From: Acinetobacter sedimenti
GTDB taxonomy: Bacteria; Pseudomonadota; Gammaproteobacteria; Pseudomonadales; Moraxellaceae
Assembly (NCBI RefSeq): GCF_022601685.1
Contig: NZ_JAKUML010000013.1
Coordinates: 16,857 to 80,856, forward strand
Direction: 5' to 3'
Length of the DNA: 64,000 nucleotides
In this document: in pieces, positions 27,176-35,695 of the stretch
Layout: the number at the start of each line of letters is the position of its first letter
How positions within the stretch are numbered: position 1 is the stretch's first letter
The notes under the pieces: generated by a model
Told to the model about the DNA's origin: nothing
The model's input: the letters and a program-made list of their open reading frames with translations, nothing else
Databases searched by the model: none
Position numbers and translations under genes: made by a program

Positions 27176-30100
27176 ATGACGAATCCAAATACGCCAAATC
27201 ATTTTAATAAAAGCAACGACGCCTTGCACACACAGCATGCGCAGACGACTTCGCTATTTCGTTTTCCTGATGCCATTTGGGCGAGAATATTACTGATTAT
27301 TTTTGCGATTCTTTTTCTAGGGCAGTTGGTCTTTGGCGGCGAGGCGGATATTTTATGGTGGTTGGCACTACTTGGGAGTGTGATTCTTGCTTGTAATGCC
27401 TATGAAAATCAAAATATGCAAATCAAACAATTACAGCAAAGTACCTTTCAACTTCAACAGCAAGTCGATCGCCTATCACAAGGTCAAATTCACGGTTCAA
27501 ATTCAGCAATTCAAGTCGATGTGCAACGAGATGCAAGCATAGAAGAAAGTAAAGAAGTCGTCGCAGAAACAAATAGTTTTCCTGAGCAGGTTTCGCCGTC
27601 CTTTCAAAATGAAAGTATTGTTGGGCACAGCGATTTAAAAAATCAGAATACTGAAAATATTTCGACCGAATTATCTACTACTGATTCTGCGACATCGGAT
27701 TCAACGCCAGCATGGATGAATGCCAACACTACGCAAACGACTGAAGATTTGCATAGTGATCATTTATCAAATCCATCTGAAAAGGTTTCACCGTCAAATA
27801 CGCTTAAACACGATGAACTGAAAACCATGACGTCAATGTGGGATGCTACATTGAATTGGTTTAAAGGTGGCAACAGTATCGTGCGTATCGCCGTGGTGAT
27901 TTTGTTGATTGGCGTGGTGTTGTTATTGCGCTTCGCCAGTGAGTATTGGCAATTGACCATATCTGCGAAAATGGCAGGGATTGGTGCATGTGCTATTGCG
28001 TTGACAGGACTTGGTTACTTCTTGCGTCAACGTCGTTTTGATTATGCGATTAGCTTACAAGGTCTAGGACTTGGCGTTTTATTTCTCGTATTATTTTCCA
28101 GTTTCCATCTGGGTGTGATTCAATCCGTCACATTATCCTATGTCGCATTGATCGCCATACTCGCCACGACCTTATGGCTTGCAATACGACAAAATGCGTT
28201 GATTTTGGCATTTATCGCTTTAGGCAGTGGATTTATTGCGCCGTTTATTCTCAATACAGGCAGTAATAATATTCCTGCGCTGATGGCATATTTCTTTGTG
28301 TTAAACCTTGCATTGGCGATCATCGCCTACTTTAAACCGTGGCGGATTCTCAATACTCTAGGCTTACTAATCACCTTTGGTTTGGGTGGTTTTGCCATTT
28401 GGAGCAAAGCCGAAGATACGCAGGCATTCCAGATTGCTTGTTGGGTATGGGCAATTTTTGCGATCTATCTATTTATCTCAATTCGCTATAGCCAACACAT
28501 TGTCGCCCTAAAAACCCAGTTCAAAGACATTCCCTATATAGATACCTCGCTGATTTTCGCTACGCCATTTATGGCATTTAGCCTTTATGCAGGCTTGGTG
28601 TCATCAGATGGTTATGCGCTGTCGATTGCCAGTGCAGTCTTGGCAAGTGTCTATTTGGTTTTAGCCTATATCTTGCATCAAAAAGCCAAGCAATTATTGA
28701 TCTTAACCCAGTGTTTTTATGGCTTAGGTTTTGTATTTTTGGCGTTGATTTTACCGTTTGCTTTTGATGCCTATTGGAGTAGTGTCGGTTGGGCAATTCA
28801 TGGTTTGGTCATGCTGTGGCTTGGTTGGCGCTATGCGATCGTCAATGCACGATATTTCGGTGTGGCGCTGTTACTGGCGAGTGGCGTGGCGACTTTGTAT
28901 GTGGTGCTATTTAATAATCAAAGTGCGCTGTTTGCAGGATGCTTGTTGATGGCGAGCTATGCGATTGCAACGTATTTATTATTGCATCCTAAAGCGGAAA
29001 CGGATCATCAAACTGATACTTCAAATCCAACTGCTTTGGCAAGTATCTGTGGCATGACATTGTTGCTTTTGTCCTTGATCCTTGCACCTGTAAATTATTT
29101 TTATGCGATGGATGAGTTCTACGGACTTGATCTTGAGTGGATTAGCTTGCCGTTATTGCTTTGGACATTTGTACTTTATCTTGGGTATGGTTTTTTTGCC
29201 AAATCTCAAACACATTTTCTATGGAAAATCAGTGCTTTTATCGTCTTGGCGATTACGGCGTTTGAAACCCTCATTGGCAATGTCGGATATGAGCTCGAAG
29301 GAAAATCTTATCTTGCAATGACCTATCACGGAGGCTATGAATGGTACGCATTGATGGGCTCGGCAATATTGTGTCTTATTATTTTTGCGATGTTAATTCG
29401 TGATACTGTCTTTAAAAATAAAAGTATTACATCGTCAGAATCCTCAAATTCACATTTCTTAAATGCTACTGTACAGATTTATACCGCTGTCGCTGTGTTG
29501 ATGTTGGCGATACTGGGCGGTGCTTTTGCCAATGAAAATAGCTACGTGGCGATGCTTGCAGTGCTACCGATCATTACCTTTGTACTGAGCTATTTTGTAA
29601 AAAAATGGCATCACTGGCAAAGTCTGTGGGTAGGCAATTTCGCAGTGATAGCAGTGCTGTGGTATTGGCTCGTTACTGTGAGCTTTGCCAAAGATGGTGC
29701 TTGGTCGCTACCGTTTGTTCCAGTACTTAATCCAATTGATTTGGTGAGTATTATTGTATTTGTGATACTGACTTTTGCTTTAAAACCGTATTTGCTGAGC
29801 GCATCACGTGCATGGCAGTTCGCCTCTGCAAGTGTGTTGCTAGGTACAGGGATAATATTGGTGAGCAGTTTGCTACTTCGTGTGCTCACGCATTATGCAG
29901 GTTTGCCATATTGGCTCGATGGTGCATGGCAAAATGGCACGGTGCAGGCGAGTTTAACCATTCTGTGGACGTTGATTGCGTTGATTCTGACTACGCTTGC
30001 CAGTCGTCAGTCATGGCGCTATATCTGGATGCTCGGTATTGCGGTGCTCGGTTTGGTGATCTTTAAATTGATCTTCCTTGATCTGTCGCAAAGTCAGACT

Positions 30101-30199
30101 TTGACTCGGATTATTTCCTTTATTGGTAGTGGTTTGATCATGCTAGTGATTGGCTATTTTTCACCGTTGCCACCGACCAATAAGCGGTTGGGGGAGTGA
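27176..30199 (+). CDS. DUF2339 polytopic membrane protein
   Basis: A 1007-residue protein with an N-terminal membrane segment, a coiled coil (IKQLQQSTFQLQQQVDRL), a low-complexity Ser/Thr/Asn/Glu-rich linker to about residue 215, and then more than twenty hydrophobic segments to the C-terminus. The layout and WFKGGNSIVRIAVVILLIGV match the DUF2339 family of large membrane proteins. No function is established. It is divergent from polA, and a flavin-reductase-like gene follows after a 58-base gap. Confidence 0.85.
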   Translation: MTNPNTPNHFNKSNDALHTQHAQTTSLFRFPDAIWARILLIIFAILFLGQLVFGGEADILWWLALLGSVILACNAYENQNMQIKQLQQSTFQLQQQVDRLSQGQIHGSNSAIQVDVQRDASIEESKEVVAETNSFPEQVSPSFQNESIVGHSDLKNQNTENISTELSTTDSATSDSTPAWMNANTTQTTEDLHSDHLSNPSEKVSPSNTLKHDELKTMTSMWDATLNWFKGGNSIVRIAVVILLIGVVLLLRFASEYWQLTISAKMAGIGACAIALTGLGYFLRQRRFDYAISLQGLGLGVLFLVLFSSFHLGVIQSVTLSYVALIAILATTLWLAIRQNALILAFIALGSGFIAPFILNTGSNNIPALMAYFFVLNLALAIIAYFKPWRILNTLGLLITFGLGGFAIWSKAEDTQAFQIACWVWAIFAIYLFISIRYSQHIVALKTQFKDIPYIDTSLIFATPFMAFSLYAGLVSSDGYALSIASAVLASVYLVLAYILHQKAKQLLILTQCFYGLGFVFLALILPFAFDAYWSSVGWAIHGLVMLWLGWRYAIVNARYFGVALLLASGVATLYVVLFNNQSALFAGCLLMASYAIATYLLLHPKAETDHQTDTSNPTALASICGMTLLLLSLILAPVNYFYAMDEFYGLDLEWISLPLLLWTFVLYLGYGFFAKSQTHFLWKISAFIVLAITAFETLIGNVGYELEGKSYLAMTYHGGYEWYALMGSAILCLIIFAMLIRDTVFKNKSITSSESSNSHFLNATVQIYTAVAVLMLAILGGAFANENSYVAMLAVLPIITFVLSYFVKKWHHWQSLWVGNFAVIAVLWYWLVTVSFAKDGAWSLPFVPVLNPIDLVSIIVFVILTFALKPYLLSASRAWQFASASVLLGTGIILVSSLLLRVLTHYAGLPYWLDGAWQNGTVQASLTILWTLIALILTTLASRQSWRYIWMLGIAVLGLVIFKLIFLDLSQSQTLTRIISFIGSGLIMLVIGYFSPLPPTNKRLGE

Positions 30200-30257
30200 T
30201 GGTGTTTCTAATTTTCCGTATTTAAAGTCGTATATGAAGTGAAATAGGAGTATTTGC

Positions 30258-30833
30258 ATGGCAATACAAGCCGTGAGTTTGGAGAAATCGTATCGCTTAT
30301 TAAATCATGGTGCGACTGTATTGGTTTCTGCCAAACATGGTGACGTTGAGAATGTGATGGCAGCATCTTGGGCGTGCGCTTTGGAATTTTCTCCAGCTAA
30401 AGTTACCGTAGTGCTTGATAAGTCTACATTTACACGTGCACTGGTTGAGCAAAGTGAATGGTTTGCCTTACAAGTGCCTATCGCACATCAAGCACAGATG
30501 GTCGTTGATGTAGGTACAGACAGCATGCACGATTTTCCTGACAAATTACAAAGATATGGTGTGAAGCTTTTTTATCAAAATGATTATCCGATCCCATTGG
30601 TTGAAGGTTGTGCGGGATGGTTGGTGTGTAAACTCATTGCCGAGCCACATAATCAACAAGTGCATGACTTATTTATTGGTGACGTGGTGGCTGCTTGGGC
30701 AGACGATCGTATTTTTAAAGATGGACATTGGCACTTTGATGAAGCGCCGAACGAATTAAAGACCTTGCATTATGTGGCGGGTGGACAGTTTTATCTGACA
30801 GGTGCAGGGCTAAAAGTGAATAAAGGACCGTAA
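30258..30833 (+). CDS. Flavin reductase-like FMN-binding protein
   Basis: The 191-residue protein has the split-barrel FMN-binding fold of the flavin reductase family: TVLVSAKHGDVENVMAASWA, the FSPAKVTVVLDKST strand and FIGDVVAAWADD near the C-terminus. Such proteins reduce free flavin with NAD(P)H or bind FMN for another enzyme. AGGAG lies before the ATG at 30258. It could be co-transcribed with the DUF2339 gene upstream. The physiological partner is unknown. Confidence 0.85.
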   Translation: MAIQAVSLEKSYRLLNHGATVLVSAKHGDVENVMAASWACALEFSPAKVTVVLDKSTFTRALVEQSEWFALQVPIAHQAQMVVDVGTDSMHDFPDKLQRYGVKLFYQNDYPIPLVEGCAGWLVCKLIAEPHNQQVHDLFIGDVVAAWADDRIFKDGHWHFDEAPNELKTLHYVAGGQFYLTGAGLKVNKGP

Positions 30834-30887
30834 ACAATACAGTACCCTACTTAACACTCAATATTTGTCGAGTTAAAATATTGTGGG

Positions 30888-31043
30888 TTAAAACATCGTA
30901 TTGTCATTGGCAGGGGGTTCAGATACATCTTTGATGACGTCCCAATACTCGACAATTTTTCCATTTTCAACACGGAAAATTTCCACCACCGCTTGCCTAC
31001 GATCATCTTCGCTATTTTCTGGTAGTGCTTGTATCTTTTGCTT
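30888..31043 (-). pseudogene. C-terminal fragment of a SnoaL/NTF2-like gene
   Basis: Immediately after the mscS stop codon, in the same frame, about 51 residues remain open to a stop at 30888. They read ALPENSEDDRRQAVVEIF, then RVENGKIVEYWDVIKD, then SEPPANDNTMF, which is the typical C-terminal end of SnoaL-like (COG4922-type) proteins. No start codon, ribosome-binding site or upstream half of the domain is present, so this is a relic. The junction with mscS suggests a deletion that removed the N-terminal half and the spacer. Confidence 0.8.
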
Positions 31044-31997
31044 TTACTGCTCAGGCTCAATCTTCGTCTGTTTCGTCAAACGAGGATGATTCAAATCATT
31101 ACGAGCCACGACATCAGCATCATTACCGTCGATTTCATCTCTATTGCCACTAAGCGTCGGCTCAATTAAACCCATTTTCGGGATTGGAATCTCGATATTA
31201 TTGTCAATAAAGCCGTTACGGACACGTTCCTGAATCTCATCATGCACTTGGATGTAATACTGTTGTTTCGTCCAAACCGTAAACAATAGTTCAATGGTCG
31301 ATTCACGAAATGCAGTTACTGCGACTTGCGGACGTGGTTCATCCAGTACCAACGAGTAAGCATCGGCAACATCTATCAACACTTGGCGGACTTTGACGAT
31401 ATCCTCATGGAAGTTGATAAATAAAGTGATCGGAATCCGTCGAATAGGGAATTTTGATAAGTTAAATACAGGTGTTCTAATGAGTTGCTCATTCGGCAAA
31501 CGAATAAAAATATTATCCAAAGTCAGGAGTTTGACCGAAAGTAAATCAATTGAGATCACTTGACCTTCGATAGTATGACCACGAATCATGGTCACTTGAA
31601 TGGTATCGCCAACCTCGAACGAACCTTCACCGATCAAGAATAAACCACTAATCAAGTTCGACGCAGAAGTCTGTGAGGCGAAACCCAATGCAACCGTTAA
31701 AATCCCCGCTGCACCCAAGAATACGCTCAGTTTAAAGCCTGCTTCACGCAAGCTTGCGATCATAAATAGCAAGAAAATAAAATAGAAAATCCCACGTCGC
31801 CAAATCAATTTTTGATGTTGATTCAATCGCTTACCAATAGTTGCAGTAAAGCCATTACTAATGATACGTGCGACAAAAAAACCGAGTACGATAAAGATCA
31901 AGGCAAAAATCATATCTTGGAAGCGATCTGAACTCAGCCCAGAGAGAAAGCCTTTGAGCGTATTATTAAGTTCTTCGACGATTTGAAGTTCTGCCAT
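31044..31997 (-). CDS. MscS-type mechanosensitive ion channel
   Basis: A 317-residue channel with three to four N-terminal membrane segments. The pore helix FLGAAGILTVALGFASQTSASNL-type stretch is followed by SGLFLIGEGSFEVGDTIQV and the beta domain (IRGHTIEGQVISID, FIRLPNEQLI), all conserved in MscS. It opens under hypo-osmotic shock to release solutes. AGGAA precedes ATG 31997. A DUF432-like gene lies upstream on the same strand, an association I know from other bacteria, and a SnoaL fragment abuts the stop codon. The C-terminal tail after LIEPTLSGN is short and charged, and may have been altered by the adjacent deletion. Confidence 0.92.
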   Translation of the reverse strand: MAELQIVEELNNTLKGFLSGLSSDRFQDMIFALIFIVLGFFVARIISNGFTATIGKRLNQHQKLIWRRGIFYFIFLLFMIASLREAGFKLSVFLGAAGILTVALGFASQTSASNLISGLFLIGEGSFEVGDTIQVTMIRGHTIEGQVISIDLLSVKLLTLDNIFIRLPNEQLIRTPVFNLSKFPIRRIPITLFINFHEDIVKVRQVLIDVADAYSLVLDEPRPQVAVTAFRESTIELLFTVWTKQQYYIQVHDEIQERVRNGFIDNNIEIPIPKMGLIEPTLSGNRDEIDGNDADVVARNDLNHPRLTKQTKIEPEQ

Positions 31998-32069
31998 GCA
32001 AAATTCCTAAATTCTCTTATTCCCAAATTCTGTTTCTAAAGTTTAGCAAAGCCATACAGATCTTGGCTG

Positions 32070-32891
32070 TTAAAACATGGATTCAAACATATTGCTAATA
32101 AAGCTTGCACTATCTGAACGTGCAGGTTGAATAAATGAAACTTGTTCAGCCATTGGCGGTGTACGTGATTCGATGCGAATGCGTGGCGGTTTATCCACTT
32201 CATTTTGATAGACTTTGATTTCCGAAGTCCATAGCCGTCCTGTACTTTCACTATAGAGCAGAGGAAGCGATGGTGCAGGAACATTAATTCGTTCAAGACG
32301 CATCTGTTGATGACTATCATTATAGAAGTGAATTGGTGTCACGGCACGAAATGGATTAATGCTCATTTCTGCGAGATTGGTCGTACCGTCAACTTGCGTG
32401 GCGTAGCACATTTGACCTTCTTGATAGTTCATCCCGAACCAAGTGTCTTTGGTTTGAAAAACAGGGAAATCGAAAATCGGCGCTTTTTGATTTTCAACAA
32501 TACCTGCCAGCCATAATGGTGTACTGATAAATAAAGTTGCACGCTGTCCCGCAGGAATGTGGATCGGCTGAACAGGTTTAATCACCACGCCACGATCGGC
32601 AAGGCGAGGCATCAGAAAGAATTTTTCCTTACTGCGATTAAACATAAAACGCTCAAACTTACTTGGTTGAGGTAGTTGCGTTTCTTCGTCTAGCCTTACC
32701 CAATCTTTTCGCATTTCGGTATGTTTGTGCAGGCGATGATATTCCACAAGCCAATCTTTTTCACGGCGAAATAGACGAAAATACAGTGGTCCAAGTCGCC
32801 ACGCATGCGATTGATTGAGTTGGAATTTATATTCTCCCCACCATGTCTTCGACTCAGGATAGAGAGCAGTATTTTCTGCGTCTTCAGTCAT
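32070..32891 (-). CDS. DUF432-like protein next to the MscS channel
   Basis: A 273-residue protein without signal peptide or membrane segments. WWGEYKFQLNQSHAWRLGPL, the IHIPAGQRATLFISTPLWL stretch and ESTGRLWTSEIKVY resemble DUF432 proteins, which are encoded beside mscS-type genes in several lineages. No function is known; the linkage suggests a channel-associated role. It is 70-odd bases upstream of mscS on the same strand and probably in one operon. The family assignment is from memory of its motifs and is moderately certain. Confidence 0.65.
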   Translation of the reverse strand: MTEDAENTALYPESKTWWGEYKFQLNQSHAWRLGPLYFRLFRREKDWLVEYHRLHKHTEMRKDWVRLDEETQLPQPSKFERFMFNRSKEKFFLMPRLADRGVVIKPVQPIHIPAGQRATLFISTPLWLAGIVENQKAPIFDFPVFQTKDTWFGMNYQEGQMCYATQVDGTTNLAEMSINPFRAVTPIHFYNDSHQQMRLERINVPAPSLPLLYSESTGRLWTSEIKVYQNEVDKPPRIRIESRTPPMAEQVSFIQPARSDSASFISNMFESMF

Positions 32892-33054
32892 ATCAAAATA
32901 GTTACATTCACAATGCTATTCAAATTACACAAAGATTGATTGTACAAACTTGTCACAATATCAAGGATAGCCTTTCATCTTATATCATACTTGAAGTAAA
33001 CTGCTGTTTGTATTCATATGATTTTTGAAAAATAGAAATTTTGAGACGAGCAAG

Positions 33055-34530
33055 ATGCTAAGACAAATACAAATACCCTATAGCTTTGCCAAACGACATG
33101 GTGTGTTGTTGAAATATGATGGTGATCATGCGCAGATTATCCGTTGCCAAAATACGCCGATAGAGGCGTTGCAAGAAGCCCGTCGCTATTTAGGGCAATC
33201 GGCTACACATCAGATCGTCACCGCACAAGATTTCCAAAAAATGCTCAGTGCCGCATTCGCAGGCGATACTGGCGAATCGCAACAAGTCGCAGCAGGTTTA
33301 GAAGATCATCCTGATTTGCTCAGCCTAGCCGATCAAGTGCCTGAAACAGAAGATTTGATGGATCAAGAAGATGATGCGCCAATCATTCGCTTGATTAATG
33401 CCTTATTGTCCGAAGCGATTCGTGTTAATGCGTCGGATATTCACATTGAAGTCTTTGAAAAACGTCTCTCCGTGCGTTTGCGTGTTGATGGACAACTTCG
33501 TGAAATCGTCCAGCCACGGCGTGAGCTTGCACCGTTACTTGTTTCTCGTATTAAAGTCATGGCAAAACTGGATATTGCAGAAAAACGTGTTCCGCAAGAT
33601 GGTCGTATCTCGCTACGTCTTGCAGGGCGTGAAGTCGATGTGCGTGTATCGACTTTGCCATCGTCACATGGTGAGCGTGTGGTGATGCGTCTTTTGGACA
33701 AGCAAGCAGGGCGTTTGAATATGACCCATCTGGGCTTGATGCCAAGCGACTATGAACGTCTGAGCTATTTGGTGCATCGTCCACATGGCATTATCCTGGT
33801 CACTGGTCCTACAGGTTCGGGGAAAACCACGACTTTATACGCAGCACTTTCAGACTTGAATGACAATACTCGAAATATCCTCACTGCCGAAGACCCGATC
33901 GAATATCAGCTTGAAGGGATTGGACAAACTCAGGTGAATACAAAGGTTGACATGACCTTTGCACGTGCGCTGAAAGCGATGCTCCGCCAAGATCCTGATG
34001 TGGTGATGGTCGGTGAGATTCGTGATTTAGAAACGGCTGAAATTGCCGTGCAAGCATCACTCACAGGTCACTTAGTCCTTTCCACACTACATACCAATAC
34101 AGCGATCGGTGCGGTCACTCGATTGAAAGATATGGGCATTGAGCCATTTCTATTGTCTAGCTCGTTAATCGGTGTGGTGGCACAGCGTTTGGTGCGTACT
34201 TTATGTTCGCAATGCGTGACTTGGGCGCCTGCCGATGAGTTTGAACGTCAGCTATTCTCAGGTGTAACTACCGATAGCGAGTTGAAACTTCCGCATCCAG
34301 TCGGTTGTGATCAATGTAATCAGTCAGGATTTACAGGGCGTACAGCGATCTATGAGGTCGTACCTGTCGATGAGCAAATGCGCCGTTTGATTCATGGTAA
34401 TGCGCCTGAGTTTGAGCTTGAGCAATATGCTCGAAAGCAAGCGCAGTCGATCCGTCAAGATGGTTTGCAAAAAGTATTGGCAGGGAAGACCACGGTGGAA
34501 GAAGTCTTGCGAGTAACGCAAGAGGAGTAA
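33055..34530 (+). CDS. gspE: Type II secretion ATPase GspE
   Basis: GspE powers the type II secretion pseudopilus from the cytoplasmic side. The N-terminal N1E-like region is followed by the secretion ATPase core. Visible motifs are SDIHIEVFEKRLSVRLRVDG, Walker A GPTGSGKTTTLYA, the Asp box ILTAEDPIEYQ, Walker B MVGEIRDLETAEIA and the His box LVLSTLHTN. Two CxxC pairs (CSQC and CDQC) form the zinc-binding element. I prefer ATG 33055; a TTG at 33025 would add ten residues. As in other Acinetobacter, no other gsp genes are adjacent. Confidence 0.93.
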   Translation: MLRQIQIPYSFAKRHGVLLKYDGDHAQIIRCQNTPIEALQEARRYLGQSATHQIVTAQDFQKMLSAAFAGDTGESQQVAAGLEDHPDLLSLADQVPETEDLMDQEDDAPIIRLINALLSEAIRVNASDIHIEVFEKRLSVRLRVDGQLREIVQPRRELAPLLVSRIKVMAKLDIAEKRVPQDGRISLRLAGREVDVRVSTLPSSHGERVVMRLLDKQAGRLNMTHLGLMPSDYERLSYLVHRPHGIILVTGPTGSGKTTTLYAALSDLNDNTRNILTAEDPIEYQLEGIGQTQVNTKVDMTFARALKAMLRQDPDVVMVGEIRDLETAEIAVQASLTGHLVLSTLHTNTAIGAVTRLKDMGIEPFLLSSSLIGVVAQRLVRTLCSQCVTWAPADEFERQLFSGVTTDSELKLPHPVGCDQCNQSGFTGRTAIYEVVPVDEQMRRLIHGNAPEFELEQYARKQAQSIRQDGLQKVLAGKTTVEEVLRVTQEE

Positions 34531-34539
34531 TGTGATCTA

Positions 34540-34580
34540 CGAGATTGAATAGAGGTAAGGAGGAAGTATCATCAATCTCG
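34540..34580 (+). terminator. Inverted repeat after gspE
   Basis: CGAGATTGA (34540-34548) pairs with TCAATCTCG (34572-34580) across a 23-base loop. There is no T run directly after it, so terminator function is uncertain. Confidence 0.35.
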
Positions 34581-34587
34581 GAAATAA

Positions 34588-35044
34588 AAACTTTATTTTG
34601 AAATTGCATCAAATGAAATACATGGAAAACTAGTACCTTTAAGAATATTTGTAAATGAAAAAATTATCGTTACTTTGGATTCTTCAACATACATGCCAAG
34701 CTTTAAAAATAGCCTAATATCTTTATTAATAGTTTCTTATTATTTTCGAAAAATCTTAAATGAAGAAGACTTTTTCGAGAATCTAAAAAGATCTATCGAT
34801 ACAGGTGATAATTTTATGATTACTTTTGAAGAAACATTTTATGATTATGTGAAACGAATAATCAGAAATGATCAGAGAGTATTTTTTATGGTATATCCAT
34901 AAAAATCATTTTTTTGAGTATCCTGAGAATGAGCTGAAAGGTGTAAATATTCAAAGTGTAACTATGGCTGATGTGCGTGAAACCTTAAATGCCTTAATTA
35001 AATGGTGTGAAAATTATATGTGTATAAGCTATGAGGTGGTTTAG
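34588..35044 (+). pseudogene. Frameshifted AT-rich relic, possibly an immunity-type gene
   Basis: A reading frame without start codon runs KLYFEIASNEIHGKLVPLRI, FVNEKIIVTLDSSTYMPSF and on to a stop at 34902. In the +1-shifted frame it continues as WYIHKNHFFEYPENELKGVN, through MADVRETLNALIKWCENY, to a stop at 35042-35044. The switch falls at a run of six T (34882-34887), pointing to an indel there. The whole resembles small, acidic, AT-rich immunity-type or orphan proteins, but I cannot name a family. Base composition differs clearly from gspE and rsmD on either side, suggesting transferred DNA that has decayed. Confidence 0.6.
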
Positions 35045-35119
35045 ATTTTAAATCGTTTTAACATTTTGAAGCTGTATTTCTGTGAGTAATCCCTGCATTT
35101 AGTTTAGTATTAGGCGGAA

Positions 35120-35683
35120 TCAATTCTCAGACTTCCGATACAAACCTGCATAGATAATCCCCATCTTACTATCTTTAATCTGTTGCCAAGTCTTTGGTAG
35201 ATTTAAATTTTCAAGCGGTCGATCTGCCTCTACATAGATCAAAGCATTTTCATTCAGCTTTTCATTTGCAAGTTGTGAGAGTTCTTCCCAAAGATCTAGG
35301 GAATAGGGCGGATCAAGAAACAACACATCAAATGATTCATTGATTTTTGCTAAAGCCTGTTGCGCCGTTGAAGCATAGACTTTGGCATTCTCGATATTGA
35401 GTAAAGTAAGATTCTGCTTTAGAAATTTTACTTGTTCTAAGTTTGGCTCGATCATGTGTACAGACTTTGCACCACGTGATAATGCTTCAAAAGATAACGC
35501 ACCAGAGCCAGCACAGAGGTCAAGTACATTTGCGCCTTCGATATCCCACATTAACCAGTTGAATAATGTTTCACGTAAACGATCGGGTGTCGGACGTAAG
35601 CCCTCAATATTTGCAAAAGCGAGCTGACGACGCTTGTGTACACCACCAATGATACGAAGCTGATTTTTCATCTGAATTTTCAT
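35120..35683 (-). CDS. rsmD: 16S rRNA (guanine966-N2)-methyltransferase RsmD
   Basis: RsmD methylates G966 in the 30S subunit. The 187-residue protein opens with LRIIGGVHKRRQLAF and LRPTPDRLRETLFNWLM, has the SAM motif NVLDLCAGSGALSFEALSRG, and the catalytic LFLDPPYS. The start may be ATG 35683 or 35671 (MKNQLRIIGG). It lies 12 bases after mrdA on the same strand, so the two are likely co-transcribed. Confidence 0.95.
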   Translation of the reverse strand: MKIQMKNQLRIIGGVHKRRQLAFANIEGLRPTPDRLRETLFNWLMWDIEGANVLDLCAGSGALSFEALSRGAKSVHMIEPNLEQVKFLKQNLTLLNIENAKVYASTAQQALAKINESFDVLFLDPPYSLDLWEELSQLANEKLNENALIYVEADRPLENLNLPKTWQQIKDSKMGIIYAGLYRKSEN

Positions 35684-35695
35684 CTAATCTTTTAT

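Noticed and set aside
30851..31060. Minus-strand 69-residue ORF as a gene
   Set aside because: It is in a different frame from the SnoaL-like fragment that explains this sequence.
34675..34902. Intact 75-residue gene
   Set aside because: It starts at a TTG without ribosome-binding site inside a longer protein-like frame, and the similarity continues in another frame after its stop, so it is part of a relic.
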